NCBI GenBank assembly: GCA_003532195.1
Contig: DOFA01000246.1
Span: forward strand, 1-9,977
Origin: Clostridiales bacterium
Lineage (GTDB): Bacteria > Bacillota > Clostridia > Saccharofermentanales > UBA5734
Length of the DNA: 9,977 nt
Direction: 5' to 3'
Every line of letters starts with the position of its first letter. Position 1 is the stretch's first letter. The position numbers were made by a program, and so were the translations under genes. Below, in pieces: positions 6,775 through 9,977 of the stretch. The notes beneath the pieces are model-generated. The model was not told where the DNA came from and did no database searches. It saw nothing but the letters and a program-made list of their open reading frames with translations.

Positions 6775-7739
6775 TCAGATTGGTTCCGGGTTATCCGATC
6801 GACACAGCAGAGATGCGCAGCGTCTATGTCCAGGCGCTGGCCGAAGCCGGCCGCCAGGATCCGCGCATCGTTTCAATCAACTGCGACCTCTCCCGGTCGA
6901 TTGGTACGACTGATTTTACCAGCGAGTTTCCCGGGCGCTCGATCAACGTCGGCATCCAGGAAAGCAATGGAATGGGTGTGGCGGCCGGACTATCGGTTGC
7001 CGGGATGATTCCTTTTTTCCATTCTTTCGCGGTATTCAGTTCGCGGCGCGTTTTCGACCAGGCGTTCATTTCCTGCGCTTATGCCGGACTGAATGTTAAA
7101 ATCATCGGCGCTGACCCGGGCGTCAGCGCCACTTCCAACGGCGGGACGCATATGGCCTTTGAAGATATGGGCTTGATGCGCAACATTCCCACCGCCCGGG
7201 TGATCGACATATCAGATCCGGTGATGCTGCGCGGCATTGTGCCGGAGCTGGTGCGGCATTATGGCGTTGATTATCTGCGCCTGCCGCGCAAGAAAGAACA
7301 CAGGATCTATGAAGCCGGGACTCCGTTTGTCATCGGCAAGGCCAACTTGCTGCGCGAAGGCAGCGATGTCACGATCCTGGCCTGCGGCTTGCTGGTCCAT
7401 CAGGCTTTGCTCGCGGCTGACCAATTGGCAGCCGAAGGCATACAGGCGCGGGTCGCGGACCTGTTTACGATCAAGCCGATCGATAGAAGTTTCATTCTGG
7501 AATCCGCGGCCCGGACCGGGGCATTCGTGACCTGTGAAAACCACAGCATCATCAACGGACTCGGTTCTGCCGTCGCGGAAGTCCTGGTGGAGAATCATCC
7601 GGCGCCGCTGGAGCGGGTCGGGATCAACGACGAGTTCGGCGAGATCGGCGACCAGGAGTATCTGATGCGGCGGTTTGGCCTGACCGCCGATAATATCTGC
7701 GCCAGGGCCAGGCAGGCGATCGGGCGGAAAAGAGCGTAA
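6771..7739 (+). CDS. Transketolase, C-terminal (Pyr and C-domain) subunit
   Basis: This 322-residue partner of the preceding protein completes the transketolase. It contains the Pyr domain with the cofactor-activating glutamate E64 in NVGIQESNGMGVAAGLS (usually GIAEQNM in the family), the segment FSSRRVFDQ (89-97) and GGTHMAFEDMGLMRNIP (124-140). A C-terminal domain follows from about residue 190 with TILACG, a DLFTIKPID segment and a CENHSIINGLGSAVAEVL motif carrying the conserved His. The start ATG overlaps the upstream TGA (ATGA), with a purine-rich GGGGGGAAAG just before it (6758-6767). DXS and pyruvate-dehydrogenase E1-beta proteins share this architecture, but the separate N-half with GHxGG and SKGH motifs identifies transketolase. 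The altered residues around E64 suggest a specialised subfamily. The donor sugar is unknown. Confidence 0.92.
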   Translation: MIRLVPGYPIDTAEMRSVYVQALAEAGRQDPRIVSINCDLSRSIGTTDFTSEFPGRSINVGIQESNGMGVAAGLSVAGMIPFFHSFAVFSSRRVFDQAFISCAYAGLNVKIIGADPGVSATSNGGTHMAFEDMGLMRNIPTARVIDISDPVMLRGIVPELVRHYGVDYLRLPRKKEHRIYEAGTPFVIGKANLLREGSDVTILACGLLVHQALLAADQLAAEGIQARVADLFTIKPIDRSFILESAARTGAFVTCENHSIINGLGSAVAEVLVENHPAPLERVGINDEFGEIGDQEYLMRRFGLTADNICARARQAIGRKRA

Positions 7740-7818
7740 ATTCTCCGGATCAGCACCGTTCTGTGCCGAAACAGGATACTAAATAAGCAAATCTGCAATA
7801 GGAAAGAGGAAAAAAACT

Positions 7819-9327
7819 ATGACCGTGCAACAACTCAAACCCTTCATCAATGGCGAATTTGTCGCCAGCAAGACCGGGAAATTCATGGACATCTATGACC
7901 CGAGTACAGGCGAGGTCATTGCCCAGACCCCCTGCTGCACAGCTGAAGAAGTGGAATCAGCCATCGCGGCGGCAAAAGCCGCCTTCCCCGCCTGGTCCGA
8001 TACCCCCTGCGCCAGGCGAGTCGAGGTTCTCTACAAGTTTCGCGATTTGCTGATTGAACACCTGGACGAACTGATCTATATTCTTTGCCGGGAAAATGGC
8101 AAAAACTGGGATGAGGCCAAAGGCGACCTCCTCAAGGTCAAGGAACCGGTTGAAGTAGCTTGCGGCGCGCCATCGCTGATGATGGGCGAAAGCCTGATGA
8201 ATGTCACTCCAGGCTTCGATTCCACACTATATCGGGAGTCGCTCGGGGTCTTCGCCGGCATCGCGCCCTTCAATTTTCCGGCGATGATCCCAATGGGCTG
8301 GATGATGCCGATGTGCATCGCGACCGGCAACACACTGGTCTTGAAAGCGGCTTCCATGACGCCCATGACCAGCCTGAGGCTGGTTGAGCTGCTGAAGGAA
8401 GCGGGTTTGCCGAACGGCGTGGTCAACGTTGTCACCTGCTCGCGCCGGGAAGCGGAAATTTTCCTGACTCATCCGGATGTCAAAGGGGTCACTTTAGTCG
8501 GATCGACTGAAATTGGCCGCCACATTTACGCCAAAGCCGCTGAAAACGGCAAACGTGTGCAGTGCCTCTGTGAAGCCAAGAATCACGCGCTGATCCTGGA
8601 GGACGCGCCGATCGGGCGCACTGTCGCCGGTGTCCTGAATTCCTCTTTCGGCTGCGCGGGCGAGCGCTGTATGGCCTTGCCGGTCATTGTGGTTCAGGAA
8701 AGCATTGCCGATCAATTTGTCGCCGAACTGCTCCAGCAGGTTAAGGCCAAAAAAATCGGCCCCGCCTATGATAAAACAACTGATCTCGGTCCGGTGGTCA
8801 GCGCCGCCCATAAGAAATCTGTGACCGACTGGATTGACAAAGGCATCGAGGAAGGCGCCGAATTGATCCTTGACGGTCGTCAGGCGGTCGTGCCCGGTTA
8901 TGAGAAGGGCTTTTATCTCGGGCATACGATTTTCGACCATGTCACCCCCGAGATGACTGTCGGCCAGAGCGAGATCTTTGGACCGGTTCTGTGCATCAAG
9001 CGGGTTAAAGATTTTGAAGAGGGCCTGGCGCTCATGAACAGCAACCCATTTGCCAACGGCTCCGTGATCTTCACGCAGAACGGCTATTATGCTCGCGAGT
9101 TCGTCAAACGCACGCACGGCGGCATGACCGGCGTCAACGTCGGCATACCGGTACCGGCGGGCATGTTCCCCTTTGCCGGCCATAAAAATTCTTTCTTCGG
9201 CGACCTGCACGCCCTCGGCAAGGACGGCCTGCGCTTCTACACCGAATCCAAGGTGGTCACGACCCGCTGGTTTAATGAGGATGAATTGAAAAAGACCAAA
9301 GTGTCAACCTGGGACGGCGCTCTCTGA
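7819..9327 (+). CDS. Methylmalonate-semialdehyde-dehydrogenase-like aldehyde dehydrogenase (MmsA/IolA family, probably CoA-acylating)
   Basis: This 502-residue enzyme of the aldehyde dehydrogenase superfamily would convert an aldehyde to an acyl-CoA (or acid) with NAD. It has the MmsA/IolA signatures: APFNFPAMIPMGWMMP (149-164) with Asn152, the GSTEIGR cofactor loop (228-234), AKNH (253-256) in place of the usual ELGGKN, and the catalytic loop FGCAGERCMA with Cys284. The superfamily general-base Glu is absent from its usual place, as in known CoA-dependent members, although an unusual E252 replaces the Gly of GAKNH. Arg283 next to the Cys is kept, but position 106 is Lys where MmsA/IolA proteins usually have a carboxylate-binding Arg (by-eye alignment). 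AGAGGA at 7805-7810 sets the start. It follows the transketolase by 79 bases and ends at a strong terminator. The true substrate may not be (methyl)malonate semialdehyde. Confidence 0.9.
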   Translation: MTVQQLKPFINGEFVASKTGKFMDIYDPSTGEVIAQTPCCTAEEVESAIAAAKAAFPAWSDTPCARRVEVLYKFRDLLIEHLDELIYILCRENGKNWDEAKGDLLKVKEPVEVACGAPSLMMGESLMNVTPGFDSTLYRESLGVFAGIAPFNFPAMIPMGWMMPMCIATGNTLVLKAASMTPMTSLRLVELLKEAGLPNGVVNVVTCSRREAEIFLTHPDVKGVTLVGSTEIGRHIYAKAAENGKRVQCLCEAKNHALILEDAPIGRTVAGVLNSSFGCAGERCMALPVIVVQESIADQFVAELLQQVKAKKIGPAYDKTTDLGPVVSAAHKKSVTDWIDKGIEEGAELILDGRQAVVPGYEKGFYLGHTIFDHVTPEMTVGQSEIFGPVLCIKRVKDFEEGLALMNSNPFANGSVIFTQNGYYAREFVKRTHGGMTGVNVGIPVPAGMFPFAGHKNSFFGDLHALGKDGLRFYTESKVVTTRWFNEDELKKTKVSTWDGAL

Positions 9328-9352
9328 TCACGCAGTTGCCTGTCAGCTTTAT

Positions 9353-9389
9353 GAACCCGGCTGCCGGACCTGGCGGCCGGGTTCTTCTT
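9353..9389 (+). terminator. Rho-independent terminator after the aldehyde dehydrogenase
   Basis: GAACCCGGCTGCC (9353-9365) pairs with GGCGGCCGGGTTC (9372-9384) to give a 13-bp stem including one T-G wobble and a 6-base loop, followed by TTCTTCTT-like pyrimidine-rich sequence (9382-9389). It lies 25 bases after the dehydrogenase stop and closes the lacI-transketolase-dehydrogenase group. The T-run is interrupted by C, so termination may be partial. Confidence 0.8.
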
Positions 9390-9415
9390 GACAAGGCTTG
9401 CACAAGCGCTAATAT
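9388..9415 (+). promoter_or_regulatory. Candidate promoter for the SGNH hydrolase
   Basis: TTGACA (9388-9393) is a perfect -35; TAATAT (9410-9415) after 16 bases is a moderate -10 (four of six). The -35 begins inside the T-rich tail of the preceding terminator, so the new transcription unit starts immediately after the old one ends. The predicted leader of about 55 bases contains GGGGAGG at 9462-9468. Confidence 0.5.
9396..9407. promoter_or_regulatory. Palindrome within the promoter spacer, possible operator
   Basis: GCTTG (9396-9400) and CAAGC (9403-9407) form a 5-bp inverted repeat with a 2-base centre, placed exactly between the -35 and -10 boxes of the proposed SGNH promoter. The adjoining AAGCGCT (9404-9410) recurs at 4820-4826 ahead of the lacI promoter. 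A repressor bound here would exclude RNA polymerase. The symmetry is short, so this is tentative. Confidence 0.3.
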
Positions 9416-9476
9416 GGATAAGTATTCATATCAAAAAGAGCGGCAAGCTCTGTTTTGTGCAGGGGAGGCATGATCT

Positions 9477-9977
9477 ATGGCGATTATCAATCCAGGCGAT
9501 CTGATTTTATTTCAAGGTGACAGCGTAACCGACTGCGGCCGCTCGCGCGACAGCGACGACCAATTGGGCAGCGGTTATGCGAATATGATTGCTGCCCAGT
9601 TTGCGGTCCGCTTTCCGGAACTGAAAGCGCGTTTTGTCAATCGCGGCGTCAGCGGCAACCGGGTGAAGGACCTGGCGGAGCGCTGGGACGAAGACTGCAT
9701 CGCGCTCCAGCCAGACATCGTGTCGATTCTGATCGGCATCAATGACACCTGGCGCCGGTTTGACAGCCAGGATCCGACCAGCACCGAAAGCTATCTGGCT
9801 GATTATCGCCGGATACTCTACCGTGTGCGCAACGAATTGCAGGCGCGCCTGGTTCTGATGGATCCGTTCGTTCTGCCGACATCCCCGGATCGCCTGGCCT
9901 GGCGCGCGGACCTGAATCCCCGCATCGACGGCGTCCGCGAGCTGGCGCGCGAATTCTCCGCGACCTACATCCCGCTG
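9477..9977 (+). CDS. SGNH/GDSL-family hydrolase (3' end outside the window)
   Basis: The first 167 residues of an SGNH-fold esterase or lipase are visible. The four conserved blocks begin with LFQGDSVTDCGR carrying the nucleophile Ser16, then NRGVSGNRV (55-63) with the oxyanion-hole Gly60 region, and SILIGINDTW (83-92) with Asn89. The C-terminal DxxH block lies beyond the window; family members of this type have a little over 200 residues. No signal peptide is seen, so the enzyme is probably cytoplasmic. ATG 9477 is fixed by GGGGAGG at 9462-9468, and an ATG at 9470 is out of frame. Relatives act on acetyl esters of sugars, among other substrates, which would suit a carbohydrate-use neighbourhood, but the substrate is not visible. 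It follows its own promoter-like sequence after the terminator of the upstream operon. Confidence 0.88.
   Translation, partial: MAIINPGDLILFQGDSVTDCGRSRDSDDQLGSGYANMIAAQFAVRFPELKARFVNRGVSGNRVKDLAERWDEDCIALQPDIVSILIGINDTWRRFDSQDPTSTESYLADYRRILYRVRNELQARLVLMDPFVLPTSPDRLAWRADLNPRIDGVRELAREFSATYIPL

Noticed and set aside
7753..7766. GCAC-N6-GTGC repeat and weak -10-like GATACT before the aldehyde dehydrogenase
   Set aside because: Four-base arms and no matching -35; insufficient for a promoter, terminator or operator call, so the gene is treated as part of the upstream operon.
8494..9210. 238-codon open frame on the minus strand
   Set aside because: It lies wholly antisense to the aldehyde dehydrogenase and shows no family motif.
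1..9977. Search for CRISPR arrays, tRNA or rRNA genes, insertion sequences, phage genes and riboswitches
   Set aside because: No regularly spaced repeats, cloverleaf-like sequences, transposase or integrase motifs, or recognisable riboswitch cores were seen; all intergenic gaps are under 300 bases.

Overview
This window reads as a stretch of bacterial chromosome at moderate-to-high GC (estimated by eye in the mid-50s percent). It has tightly packed genes, strong AGGAG/AAAGGAG-type ribosome binding sites and sigma70-like promoters. The gene families (OmpR/histidine kinase pair, LacI regulator, split transketolase, Gfo/Idh/MocA oxidoreductase, GlxK-type glycerate kinase) would suit a sugar-fermenting member of the Bacillota such as a clostridial anaerobe. 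The sequence alone does not prove this, and no rRNA, tRNA, CRISPR array, transposon or phage gene is visible.

Layout: (1) bases 3-287 are the 3' end of a glycerate kinase. (2) 321-2778 encode a two-component system, an OmpR-type response regulator followed one base later by a membrane histidine kinase with HAMP, PAS-like and kinase domains. (3) A convergent Gfo/Idh/MocA-family dehydrogenase lies on the minus strand at 2790-3938. An 8-bp-stem palindrome covers both stop codons at the junction. (4) A 240-base divergent intergenic region (3939-4178) carries candidate promoters for both directions and a widely spaced inverted repeat. (5) 4179-4805 encode a YhhN/TMEM86-type polytopic membrane protein. 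(6) A textbook promoter (TTGACA-N17-TATAAT) with a 14-base LacI-type palindrome just downstream starts what looks like an operon: LacI regulator, transketolase N-terminal subunit, transketolase C-terminal subunit (consecutive genes overlapping by 7 and 4 bases) and then, after a 79-base gap, a methylmalonate-semialdehyde-dehydrogenase-like CoA-acylating aldehyde dehydrogenase. A strong hairpin terminator ends this group. (7) A further promoter-like region leads into an SGNH/GDSL hydrolase cut by the window end.

The most interesting unit is 4835-9389. It is a self-regulated catabolic cassette in which a divergent two-subunit transketolase is paired with an aldehyde dehydrogenase. By by-eye family comparison, that dehydrogenase keeps the catalytic Cys and its preceding Arg but has Lys where (methyl)malonate-semialdehyde enzymes usually have a substrate-carboxylate-binding Arg. 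A working hypothesis is that the transketolase releases a short aldehyde from an unusual ketose or sulfo-sugar and the dehydrogenase converts it to an acyl-CoA, with the LacI protein sensing the substrate. The substrate cannot be read from this window.
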